This document shows, in pieces, positions 17,201-25,171 of a stretch of 64,000 bases of DNA. The stretch comes from Granulosicoccus sp947495035 (GTDB lineage Bacteria; Pseudomonadota; Gammaproteobacteria; Granulosicoccales; Granulosicoccaceae), in assembly GCF_050589605.1 (NCBI RefSeq), contig NZ_JBNGOO010000005.1; one strand, written 5' to 3'. The position numbers and the translations under genes were made by a program. Numbering within the stretch: the first letter of the stretch is position 1; each line of letters opens with the position of its first letter. Below the pieces are notes generated by a model. That model was not told the origin of the DNA and searched no databases. It saw nothing but the letters and a program-made list of their open reading frames with translations.

Positions 17201-18483
17201 AAAAACGCATTGCATTCATGACCCGTCTGTATTCAACCTGCCTGCTGTTGCTCGCAGGCCTGTCCCTGATGGCGCCTCTTGCCTCTGCACAGGCTGCCGA
17301 CTGCACCACGAAAATCGGTGCCGTTCTGCCGACCTCGGTGGACTGGGGACGACCGATCGCTGCTACCGCCCAGTTTGCGGTGGAGCTCTACAATGAATCC
17401 GGCGGTGTCAAGGGCTGCGATGTCGAGATGGTGCTGCGAGACACGCAGACCGATCCCAAGATCGGTGTGGATGCGGCCAAGGCGCTGGTGGATCTGGACA
17501 AGGTGCCCGTGCTGATTGGCGCCGTGTCCAGCGGCGTCTCCATGCCCATCCTGACATCGGTCACTGCGCCTTCCGGTGTCATGCAGATGTCCTGCTGCTC
17601 CTCGTCAACCGCGTTTACCGATGTCGCCAGAGAGGGCAAGACCAAAGGCCTGTGGTTCAGAACCTTTGCCACCACCCGCAACCAGGCCGCCATCGCGGCC
17701 AAGCTGATCAAGGATCGCGGATACAAGAGTGTCGGCATCTTCTACAAGAATGATGACTGGGGCCAGGATATCGGCAAGCTGGTCGCCGCCGACCTGGAGA
17801 CCCTGGGTATCGAGGTCACGACCTCTGCGGCAATCAACGATGCACAGCCATCCTACCGGGCAGAAGTGACCTCGATGCTGAAGACCGGACCCGAGGCAAT
17901 CTATCTGGCTCTGTACCCGACCGAGGGCATCGCCCTGGTTCGGGAATGGTTGTCACTGGGTGGCACACAGGAATTCGTGGCAGCCAACTCGCTCAAATCC
18001 GATGAGTTTCGCGATGGCGTCGGCATGCAGTATCTGGAAAAACTGATCGGCCATGATTCTGCCCCGCCGCGGACCGACTCGGCCACCACTTTTGTCGACA
18101 TGTACAAGGCCAAGTTCAGTGCCGAGCCCAATGGTCCCGGACTGCCGAACAGCTTTGATGCGGTCATGATCTCCCTGCTGGCGATGGACGCGGCCGCAGA
18201 GCTCGAAGGTGCCACCATTGCGGCGAGTGTGCCCCGGGTCACCGATCCCGATGGCACGCCCATCTTCCCGGATGTGGCAGGACTGAAGCAGGCGCGCGAA
18301 CTGCTGGCAGCCGGTGAGAACATTTCCTATCAGGGCGCGACCGGTGCCGTGGTATTCGATGCCAATGGCGATGTCTCCGCCCCGGCCGTGGCCTGGACGT
18401 TCAGTGAAACCGGTGTGGAAGAAGCGGCCTATTACCCTCTGGCTGACGTCGACGCCTTCATCGGTACGCTGGCGAACCAGTAG
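17197..18483 (+). CDS. Periplasmic substrate-binding protein of the branched-chain-type ABC transporter
   Basis: A 428-aa periplasmic binding protein of the Peripla_BP_6 (LivJ/urea/amide) type. The signal peptide is MKKRIAFMTRLYSTCLLLLA with cleavage near 'ASAQAA'. The mature start 'CTTKIGAVLPTSVDWGRP' and 'NESGGVKGCDVEMVLRDTQ' follow the family pattern, with 'VLIGAVSSGVSMPIL' and 'YKSVGIFYKNDDWGQD' later. Adjacent 'MSCCSSSTAF' is an unusual double Cys in the ligand-cleft region. The GTG start at 17197 overlaps the LivM stop. Placement last of the transporter genes, followed 55 bases later by the AKR–Rid fusion, suggests the ligand is the precursor of that enzyme's substrate. Confidence 0.9.
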   Translation: MKKRIAFMTRLYSTCLLLLAGLSLMAPLASAQAADCTTKIGAVLPTSVDWGRPIAATAQFAVELYNESGGVKGCDVEMVLRDTQTDPKIGVDAAKALVDLDKVPVLIGAVSSGVSMPILTSVTAPSGVMQMSCCSSSTAFTDVAREGKTKGLWFRTFATTRNQAAIAAKLIKDRGYKSVGIFYKNDDWGQDIGKLVAADLETLGIEVTTSAAINDAQPSYRAEVTSMLKTGPEAIYLALYPTEGIALVREWLSLGGTQEFVAANSLKSDEFRDGVGMQYLEKLIGHDSAPPRTDSATTFVDMYKAKFSAEPNGPGLPNSFDAVMISLLAMDAAAELEGATIAASVPRVTDPDGTPIFPDVAGLKQARELLAAGENISYQGATGAVVFDANGDVSAPAVAWTFSETGVEEAAYYPLADVDAFIGTLANQ

Positions 18484-18538
18484 AATCCGACCTCTCTCGA
18501 TACACGCACGAAGAATCAGCCAAGTCATACGACTGCAC

Positions 18539-20038
18539 ATGACAGATCAGAACAAGACGCAGGCCCTGCACTCGCTGGGCCTGCAGGACACCCCCCTCAT
18601 CACCGGTCTGTGGCAGGTCGCCGACCTCGAGCGTGGTGGTCAGGATCTGGACAGAGAAGCGGCCGCCGCAGATCTCATGGATTACGCGGCCGCAGGCTTT
18701 GCGCATTTCGACATGGCGGATCATTATGGTAGCGCCGAACTGATTGCCGGCCTTGCCCGGCAGAAGCTGATCGATGCCAGCCACCGTGGAGACAACCCGA
18801 TACAACTCTTCACGAAATGGTGCCCACAGCCTCACCAATGCACGCGGGAGGCTGTGCGTACCGGCATCGAGGAACGCCTGGAGCGGCTCGGCATGGAGAC
18901 CATCGATCTGCTGCAATTGCACTGGTGGAGCTTTGATCATCCCGGATACATCGATGTCATGGATCACCTGATGGAACTTCGTCAGGAAGGCCTGATACGT
19001 CACCTGGGTCTGACCAATTTCGATACCGATCATCTCGCCGTATTGCTCAGCTGTGGCCACGAGATCGTCTCCAACCAGGTCTGCCTGTCGGTACTCGATC
19101 CTCGCGCACTGGGCGACATGACCCAACTGTGCAGGGACAGCGGCGTGCGTCTGCTGGCCTACGGCACTCTGGCGGGCGGCTTTCTTTCGGATCGCTGGCT
19201 CGGCGCTGCGGAACCGGCGGCCGTTCCCGACTGGAGCAAGATGAAGTATCAGCGCTTCATACAGGCGGCGGGTGGCTGGCAGGCCTATCAACAGATGTTG
19301 CAGCTGCTGGCAGATATCGCGGCACGGCACCAGGTGTCCATCGCCAACGTGGCGACACGCTGGGTCATGCAGCAGGCGGCCGTCACCGGGGTGATTGTCG
19401 GCGCGCGTCTGACGGACAGTCAGCACCGGGAAGACAACCGCAAACTGCTGGCACTGAATCTGTCGTCGGATGACATGGCAAGCATCACGGACAGCAGCCG
19501 TCAGCTGACTCCGATCGCCGGGGATTGCGGCACCGAGTACAGGCGCCCACCCTTTCTCACCGCCTCGGGGGATCTGAGTGACCATCTCGATTCCCTGCCG
19601 CCGGTCTTCACCAGAGAGGCTGTGGCAGGTCGCAACGATCGCTGGCGTATCTCCAGTGGAAGCGAATTCGAACCCATCTGTGGATACAGCCGGGCAGTGC
19701 GTGACGGCAATCGTGTGCTTGTCAGTGGCACCACCGCCACTCACCACAGTGACCGGGTCATCGGTGCTGACGACCTGCGTGCCCAGACCACCTATGTCAT
19801 GGACAAGATATCAGCCAGCCTGTCCTCGCTGGGAGCCAGCCTGGATGACGTGGTGCGAACTCGCATCTACCTGAGCAATGCAGATGACTGGGAAACGGTA
19901 TCGCGTGTCCATGGCCGTTATCTGGGCCACTGCATGCCAGCCAACACGTTGATCGAGGTCAGTCGACTGGTCGGCGAATACCGGGTGGAGATCGAAGCAG
20001 AGGCCGTCATCCCTGCAACGGCAGAAACAGCTCGGTGA
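18539..20038 (+). CDS. Fusion of aldo/keto reductase and Rid (YjgF/UK114) domain
   Basis: A 499-aa two-domain enzyme. Residues 1-345 are an aldo/keto reductase with a complete tetrad: Asp58 and Tyr63 in 'FDMADHYGSAE', Lys93 in 'LFTKWCP', His128 in 'LLQLHWWSF'; it ends 'IAGDCGTEYRRPP'. Residues 370-495 are a Rid domain: 'SGTTATHHSDRVIG', 'LDDVVRTRIYLSNADDWE', 'VEIEAEAV'. The Rid catalytic Arg (ARS in RidA) is replaced: 'MPANTLIEVSRL' has Asn469. That fits Rid subgroups without imine deaminase activity. The ATG at 18539 is the natural start since upstream frame lies in the binding-protein gene. Last gene of the operon; its end overlaps the convergent SRPBCC gene by 32 bases. Confidence 0.85.
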   Translation: MTDQNKTQALHSLGLQDTPLITGLWQVADLERGGQDLDREAAAADLMDYAAAGFAHFDMADHYGSAELIAGLARQKLIDASHRGDNPIQLFTKWCPQPHQCTREAVRTGIEERLERLGMETIDLLQLHWWSFDHPGYIDVMDHLMELRQEGLIRHLGLTNFDTDHLAVLLSCGHEIVSNQVCLSVLDPRALGDMTQLCRDSGVRLLAYGTLAGGFLSDRWLGAAEPAAVPDWSKMKYQRFIQAAGGWQAYQQMLQLLADIAARHQVSIANVATRWVMQQAAVTGVIVGARLTDSQHREDNRKLLALNLSSDDMASITDSSRQLTPIAGDCGTEYRRPPFLTASGDLSDHLDSLPPVFTREAVAGRNDRWRISSGSEFEPICGYSRAVRDGNRVLVSGTTATHHSDRVIGADDLRAQTTYVMDKISASLSSLGASLDDVVRTRIYLSNADDWETVSRVHGRYLGHCMPANTLIEVSRLVGEYRVEIEAEAVIPATAETAR

Positions 20039-20942
20039 CCAGTTCGTCCTCTGCCGTGGTCTCCGCATCGTTCAGATAGCATTCGAACGGAGACACGGTT
20101 CTGGACGCCTTGAGTTTCTGATGGCGTGACTCGCTGATCAACAGAGACCAGGCATTTCCCAGATGTCGGTAGGGACCGGTATGCACCACCTTCAGGGCAT
20201 TGCAGGAGGGTCGCTTGCCCGAGAGCAGCGGGCTCTCCACCTCGACCCTGCCCTGCGTAGGCAGTGCAGCGATGTGCACGCAGGCGTCACGCTTGTAGTC
20301 CATGCGCTCGTAGAAGCAGAACGCTCTGCCACCGCTGTGAAACTTTCTGCCGGCCTCTGACCCGTACAAGCGTTGAAAGCTGTGCTCCACGGACTCGGCG
20401 ATGTTCGTCATGTCGGTGTTGGACCGGCAGCCGATGTAATCACAACCATCAACCGTGACGGTACCCACGAATTCACTGTGGGAAGGCACTTTTCCCGATT
20501 CGACATGATCCTTCAGCAGGGCCAGCCCGCGACGGTAGTCAGAGCGAATCATGCCGTTCATGGTGTCCTTCATGAAGAACATGAAGAAAGGCAGGCGGCT
20601 GTCCATGAGCCAGACCACACGAGTACTCGACGGCGCCGTTTCCTGCAATTCGAACGTCACCCGGGCAAAGGACTTGAAGGGTTTCAGGAACTGCAGGTCG
20701 CACTCGATCCTGTCCCCCGTGGTTGCCGTCAGCGTCATGCCGCCGGCACCCACCTTGTTGCCCACCCAGTCATAGCCATGACCCGTCTGACCGGTCTCTC
20801 CTCGATAACTCACCTGCGTATCCGGCTCGAGGTACAGCCACGGAGACCACACTGGCCAGGTGTGGAAATCCACCAGAACATCATGGACATCCTTCAGGGG
20901 AGCCGAAATATCGATGGACGCTTGAGCATTGAGTGCTGGCAT
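20007..20942 (-). CDS. SRPBCC-domain protein with GyrI-like effector-binding C-terminus
   Basis: A 311-aa predicted cytoplasmic protein. Residues 1-145 look like an SRPBCC/polyketide-cyclase ligand pocket: 'ASIDISAPLKDVHDVLVDF' and 'WPVWSPWLYLEPD', a classic opening of the fold. Residues 155-311 resemble the GyrI-like/AraC effector-binding domain: 'CDYIGCRSNTDMTNIAESVE', 'VVHTGPYRHLGNAW', and a final acidic 'ELVTELFLPLQ'. No DNA-binding domain is present, so it may bind or sequester a small hydrophobic ligand. GGAG lies eight bases before the ATG at 20942; the further-upstream frame is not needed. Its 3' end overlaps the AKR–Rid gene by 32 bases. Confidence 0.75.
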   Translation of the reverse strand: MPALNAQASIDISAPLKDVHDVLVDFHTWPVWSPWLYLEPDTQVSYRGETGQTGHGYDWVGNKVGAGGMTLTATTGDRIECDLQFLKPFKSFARVTFELQETAPSSTRVVWLMDSRLPFFMFFMKDTMNGMIRSDYRRGLALLKDHVESGKVPSHSEFVGTVTVDGCDYIGCRSNTDMTNIAESVEHSFQRLYGSEAGRKFHSGGRAFCFYERMDYKRDACVHIAALPTQGRVEVESPLLSGKRPSCNALKVVHTGPYRHLGNAWSLLISESRHQKLKASRTVSPFECYLNDAETTAEDELVTELFLPLQG

Positions 20943-21086
20943 GCTGGTTACTCCACAATAGCAACCTGCCCAGATTAGCAAACGGTGGCATGCGGGGGTA
21001 TAGCCAGAATCGGGATACCGGCAGCATGATGCCGAATCTGCGGCAGGCGCCCTTCAGCACAGACCCCCATTCGCCGCTAGAGAGGT

Positions 21087-22109
21087 GTGGATACCAGGCA
21101 AGACTATTATCAGCTGTTGCATGTGCTGCCAGATGCCCCTGCGCCGGTCATCAAGGCCAGCTACCGTGCAATGATGCAGAAACTGCGACATCACCCGGAT
21201 CTCGGTGGCGATCCGTCACTGGCCCAGTTGCTGAATCTGGCGGCCGACACTCTGTGCGATCCGGAACGCCGTGCCCGCTACGATGAGCAGCTGCGCGATA
21301 TGGCCAGACGGGCCGCAGCTCAGTCCGCACCAGCGGCTGCCGGCACTCGACCGTCCTCGGAGAACGCAGGCGGCACTCCGCGCCCACAGGCAGCGGAGCG
21401 GCCCGGCTCGCACACGACGGAAGATGCGTCGCGCGGTTCCGCGAACAAGGCTTCGCACGAATCACACGAATCACACGAATCACACGAATCACGCGAATCA
21501 CGCGAATCCACCGATGAAACCTCCCGGGAATCACGAGCGAGCTCTCCGCATGACTCGCCGAACCGCCCAACCGGAGACTCGGGCAAGGCGCATTACCGGC
21601 AGACGAACGGACAGCGACAGCACACCGACGAAGACCGGGCTGCAACGACATTCAGCAGCCTGCCCGCCCGACCTCACTGCCAGTTCTGTGGCGCCACCCG
21701 AGCCAATGCCACGCTTGGACGTCAGCCCTACGGAGCCACCAAATACTGTCTGCGCTGTGCGGCTCCATCGCTGCCAATGGAAGAACTGCCACAATCCCTG
21801 TCCGACGAACTTCGGCGCATCTACCGTCACGATGTCAGGGATACGGTAACGCTCTGGACACGCTGGCCGAAGGATATTGCCATAACCGGCAATCTGCAGG
21901 ACCTGTCCCTGGCGGGCTGTGCCATTGGCTGCGCGCAGGCACTGACAGGCAATGCAAAGGTGCTTTTGGAAACCAGTCTCCTGACAGCCATCTGTCAGGT
22001 TCGGTATTGCAAGCCCGGTAATGGCGGCGATACCTTCCAGGCAGGCCTGGAATTTCTGACCCTGGATATCAAGGCACGACCGGGAACCGTCTTCTCCACG
22101 GTTGCCTGA
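21087..22109 (+). CDS. J-domain / zinc-ribbon / PilZ protein
   Basis: A 340-aa protein with an unusual order of domains. Residues 1-68 form a J domain ('DYYQLLHVLPDAPAPVIKAS', with the DnaK-stimulating HPD at 36-38 and 'DPERRARYD'). Residues 75-190 are low-complexity, Ser/Arg/His-rich, with a His-Glu-Ser repeat at 124-141. Cys198/Cys201 and Cys221/Cys224 (CQFC and CLRC) make a probable zinc ribbon. Residues 245-330 look like PilZ with both c-di-GMP motifs: RHDVR (RxxxR, 247-251) and DLSLAG (DxSxxG, 272-277). The GTG at 21087 is the only start that keeps the J domain; its ribosome site is poor. A DnaK-recruiting, second-messenger-sensing role is inference. Confidence 0.75.
   Translation: MDTRQDYYQLLHVLPDAPAPVIKASYRAMMQKLRHHPDLGGDPSLAQLLNLAADTLCDPERRARYDEQLRDMARRAAAQSAPAAAGTRPSSENAGGTPRPQAAERPGSHTTEDASRGSANKASHESHESHESHESRESRESTDETSRESRASSPHDSPNRPTGDSGKAHYRQTNGQRQHTDEDRAATTFSSLPARPHCQFCGATRANATLGRQPYGATKYCLRCAAPSLPMEELPQSLSDELRRIYRHDVRDTVTLWTRWPKDIAITGNLQDLSLAGCAIGCAQALTGNAKVLLETSLLTAICQVRYCKPGNGGDTFQAGLEFLTLDIKARPGTVFSTVA
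21456..21509 (+). repeat. 9-bp tandem repeat (six units) encoding His/Arg-Glu-Ser
   Basis: Six tandem units based on CACGAATCA, the last two changed to CGCGAATCA and CGCGAATCC. They encode HES four times then RES twice inside the disordered linker of the J-domain/PilZ protein. Units are a multiple of three, so copy-number changes would lengthen or shorten the linker without a frameshift. Confidence 0.9.
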
Positions 22110-22112
22110 GCA

Positions 22113-22145
22113 CCGAGCCACCGTCAACAAGGCACGGTGGCTCGG
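22113..22145. terminator. Perfect 12-bp hairpin between convergent genes
   Basis: CCGAGCCACCGT (22113-22124) pairs exactly with ACGGTGGCTCGG (22134-22145) across a 9-base loop, between the stop codons of the J-domain/PilZ gene and the nuclease gene. Position and symmetry suggest a shared bidirectional terminator. Neither side has a clear T-tract, so Rho-independent activity is uncertain. Confidence 0.6.
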
Positions 22146-22154
22146 CCATCAGCA

Positions 22155-24620
22155 TCAGGGGTTGGTCTTCAGCGACAGGGACACCGCCGGTCCGGCCATG
22201 CCTTGCCGATCCACGGTGAGCACTTCGTAGGCGTAGTCGGTATCCGCTTGCAATCCGGAATCGAAGAAGCTGCGTCCGTCATTGGTCTCCAGCAAGTGAC
22301 CATCGCGCACCACCTGGTACAGGTAATACTCATCGCTGTCCGCCGGCGGCTGCCAGAACAGTTCCAGTGCGGAAGAGGAATACACCAGGCCGGTGAGGCT
22401 GGCCACCTGCACTGCCGGCGCAACGGGATAGCCCACGGCTGTTTGCAGACTGATGCTGCCGCTCGCCACGATGTCACCCCGGGCATCGAAGGCCGAGACC
22501 TCATAGTGATATACCGTGTCCGGGGACAGCCCCTCCTGAAAGAAACTGCGGCCATCATTACCCGCGATCCGAACCCCGTCTCGCAGGATGTCGACACCAA
22601 CAGGGCTTGTCTGCAGGTCATCGTAATTCCAGAACAGCTCCAGGGCGGTACTGGAGTACACCGCGCCGGTCAAGGCCAGCGTCTCGGCTTGCACGGCACC
22701 GCTCATGTCGACCCGGACAAGCACCGGCTCATGGTCACTGGCCACCACGGAATCGAACAGCCGTGCAAAATCGACATTGACGTTGACATAATCTGCCTGA
22801 GCGCCCTGCAACAAGGAGTCGGTCACGAACACATGATCCAGAGCCTGCGCATTGCCTTCGAAGTTGAATGAATACGCCTGACCACCGGGCACCGTCTCGA
22901 TGAGGTTGTGCAACAGCCGCGAATCACTGGCAGCAGGCAGAACCTCACTGAGCTCATCCGTGAACTGAAAGGTATTCAGATCGCCGAGAACCACGACTCT
23001 GGCATCCGGATCGGCGTCGAGCTCTGCGGCAACCAGTTCATGCATGGCCAGGGCCTGCGCCGCGCGCGCCTCTTCACCGGCCTGCACGAAGGGCTGCGGT
23101 CCGCCAAAGATCGGGCTTGACCCGAAGCGCGAGGAAAAGTGATTGTTGAGCAGCGTGATACGGCGACCATTGAACTCGAAGACAGCCTCCAGCGGGTCAC
23201 GCGAGGTATCGAAGGCATCAGGCACGCTCGAGCCTCGCTCGGCCAGCTGTTCCCGGGTAATGCCCTGATGGTCCAGCAAGGTGACACGTTCCGGGTTGTA
23301 TAGAAAGGCGTTGCGGATATTGCCCAGCGAGGCGCCACCGAAGGTATCGATGTCATCGCGGTTGTCATCCGTGGTTTCCACCAGCGGATCGACATTGACA
23401 AAGGCGTAGGCGGGTCCGCCCTGTTCCTCGATGGCATCGGCCAGCGCCTGCAAGGTGTCGGAGGCATCCAGCACACCGGCACAGTCGGAGGTGTCATCAC
23501 CGCTGCAATCGCCGATATCACCATTGTTGTCCTGCACTTCCTGCAAGGCAATGATATCCGGCCCGTTCAGTGAATCGACAATCTGGCTGGCGATGGCCTG
23601 TCGCTGCTCGGCATCGGCCTCCACGGCGCTGAGGTTGAGTACATTGTAGCTGGCCAGCAACAGGTCGGACGGGCTGCCCACCAGTGTACTGCGTTCGGCC
23701 TGCAGACCTCCATCAACGCTCGTTACCGGTCCAAGTGCATTGACTTCATAGTTGCCGAAACTGTACCCCACGACACCGGTGATGGTTTCCAGCGTGTCGC
23801 CCACCTTGATGTTCGGGTAATCGGTACTGCCGTAGAGGGTGCCGTCGAACTGGATCTGAATGCGCTCCGGGTTCTGATCGCCTCGGTTGTCGATATCTGG
23901 CTGCAGGAACAGAACGCCACGCTCGCCCAGCGCTTCCACCGGCTCCACCAGGGCGCCACGATCGGCTAACACAACAACCTCGGCACTGAAGCGGCCAAAC
24001 TGACGCACGCCGGAGACAGCCACCGGATTCGACACGCTGACCAGCATGCCCTCGAGCGACTCCATGAAGTCGATGGCATCGACATCCGGATTGAAAGGCG
24101 TCTCCGCGGCATCGCTTGCCAGCTGCAGGTTGATGTCCGTGAGCGTTTCACTGTCACTGATCACGACAGTCGATGAAGGATGCCGTCCATCCAGACCCAG
24201 CAACACCGGCGCTGGCAACTCGGCTTCGCCCTGAATGCTCACTTCCTCGACATCAACCAGTGTGGTCGTGGACAGATTTCCGCTCGACACGCCGCCCGCG
24301 ATGAATTCCGCAACCGTGGCCCGCAGTTCCAGCACGCTTCCCACCGGCGGCTGCTCGCCACTGTTCAGGACAAAGATGCCATCAGACGTGGCGTCATCCC
24401 CATCACCGATTGCATCCTGCAGATAGTAGCCGTTGAAGGCGGTGGCAGTGACCACACCGCAGGTATCCACCGTTTGCCCCTGCAAGACGGAGACATGCGT
24501 CGCCCCCTGGATCTCGAAGATGGCGGTGTCCTCACCGCATTGACCCGCTGCGCGCAATGATGGCACCCAGGCGGCCGCAACCAGTAACAGAAACGATGTC
24601 GGTATGTAGTACTGTTTCAT
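22155..24620 (-). CDS. ExeM/NucH-type secreted endonuclease with two FN3-like repeats
   Basis: An 821-aa exported protein with signal peptide MKQYYIPTSFLLLVAAAWV (cleaved near 'LRAAGQ'). Residues 40-130 contain an OB-like region ('SVLQGQTVDTCGVVTAT', 'YYLQDA') typical of ExeM nucleases. The endonuclease/exonuclease/phosphatase domain (about 325-650) shows 'LASYNVLNL', the metal-binding 'DIIALQEVQDN', 'LLNNHFSS', 'VVLGDLNTF', 'QALDHVFVTDS' and the catalytic 'SDHEPVLV'. Two FN3-like modules follow, each with 'YSS(T/S)ALELFW' and 'NDGRSFF'. It likely degrades extracellular DNA for nutrient or biofilm turnover. GAGGG sits upstream of the ATG. It has no GlyGly-CTERM tail, unlike many relatives. 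Confidence 0.88.
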   Translation of the reverse strand: MKQYYIPTSFLLLVAAAWVPSLRAAGQCGEDTAIFEIQGATHVSVLQGQTVDTCGVVTATAFNGYYLQDAIGDGDDATSDGIFVLNSGEQPPVGSVLELRATVAEFIAGGVSSGNLSTTTLVDVEEVSIQGEAELPAPVLLGLDGRHPSSTVVISDSETLTDINLQLASDAAETPFNPDVDAIDFMESLEGMLVSVSNPVAVSGVRQFGRFSAEVVVLADRGALVEPVEALGERGVLFLQPDIDNRGDQNPERIQIQFDGTLYGSTDYPNIKVGDTLETITGVVGYSFGNYEVNALGPVTSVDGGLQAERSTLVGSPSDLLLASYNVLNLSAVEADAEQRQAIASQIVDSLNGPDIIALQEVQDNNGDIGDCSGDDTSDCAGVLDASDTLQALADAIEEQGGPAYAFVNVDPLVETTDDNRDDIDTFGGASLGNIRNAFLYNPERVTLLDHQGITREQLAERGSSVPDAFDTSRDPLEAVFEFNGRRITLLNNHFSSRFGSSPIFGGPQPFVQAGEEARAAQALAMHELVAAELDADPDARVVVLGDLNTFQFTDELSEVLPAASDSRLLHNLIETVPGGQAYSFNFEGNAQALDHVFVTDSLLQGAQADYVNVNVDFARLFDSVVASDHEPVLVRVDMSGAVQAETLALTGAVYSSTALELFWNYDDLQTSPVGVDILRDGVRIAGNDGRSFFQEGLSPDTVYHYEVSAFDARGDIVASGSISLQTAVGYPVAPAVQVASLTGLVYSSSALELFWQPPADSDEYYLYQVVRDGHLLETNDGRSFFDSGLQADTDYAYEVLTVDRQGMAGPAVSLSLKTNP

Positions 24621-24777
24621 CCGTTTTTTTCCCTCGCAGCTTGCCGGACCCTGGTCCGGAAGTTACATGATGCCCAATTTCGCGTCCACAGCCTATAGAG
24701 ACGCAGTGACAGCATCATGACCCGGTGTATCATCGCCCGCTCGGCAACAACAGCAATGACAGGATAGGGACAAGACG

Positions 24778-25122
24778 ATGAGCATTACCCGAATGGACGC
24801 CAACCAGCGCATGGCACAGGTCGTGGTACACGGCGATACGGTCTACCTGGCAGGCCAGGTCGCCTCGGGCGAGACGGTCGCCGAGCAGTCAGCCGGCATT
24901 CTGGCTCAAGTGGATGCCTTGCTGGCCAAGGCCGGCACGGACAAATCGAAGGTGCTTACAACCACCATCTGGCTGTGCAGCATGGACGATTTTGCCGAGC
25001 TCAACGAAGTCTGGGATGCCTGGATCGACCCTGAGAACCCGCCCGCTCGCGCCTGTGTCGAATCCCCCAGACTGGCGACTGCCGAGTTCAGGGTGGAAAT
25101 GATGGTCGTTGCGGCAAAATGA
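24778..25122 (+). CDS. RidA-family protein (stand-alone)
   Basis: A 114-aa cytoplasmic protein of the RidA/YjgF/UK114 family, which forms trimers and hydrolyses reactive enamine/imine intermediates from amino-acid metabolism. Visible landmarks are 'GDTVYLAGQVASGETVAEQS', 'SKVLTTTIWLCSMDDFAELN' and 'PPARACVESPRLATAEFRVE'. The Arg in 'ARACVE' is the catalytic one, in contrast to the Rid domain fused to the aldo/keto reductase. It is a single gene, divergent from the nuclease gene, with AGGATAGGG upstream of the ATG at 24778. Confidence 0.9.
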   Translation: MSITRMDANQRMAQVVVHGDTVYLAGQVASGETVAEQSAGILAQVDALLAKAGTDKSKVLTTTIWLCSMDDFAELNEVWDAWIDPENPPARACVESPRLATAEFRVEMMVVAAK

Positions 25123-25135
25123 GTCGCTGAGGCGT

Positions 25136-25156
25136 CGCCGCACAGCTCGTGCGGCG
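25136..25156. terminator. 8-bp hairpin between convergent genes
   Basis: CGCCGCAC (25136-25143) pairs with GTGCGGCG (25149-25156) over a 5-base loop, in the 49-base gap between the ridA-like stop and the convergent unknown gene's stop. It probably serves as a shared terminator; no T-tract is present. Confidence 0.5.
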
Positions 25157-25171
25157 CGCGCTGCAAGACTG

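Noticed and set aside
18458..19747. 429-codon open frame on the minus strand
   Set aside because: Antisense to the AKR–Rid fusion gene, which has clear catalytic motifs; the antisense product has no domain signature.
21456..21509. Possible CRISPR-like array
   Set aside because: Units are 9 bp with no spacers and lie in a coding frame.
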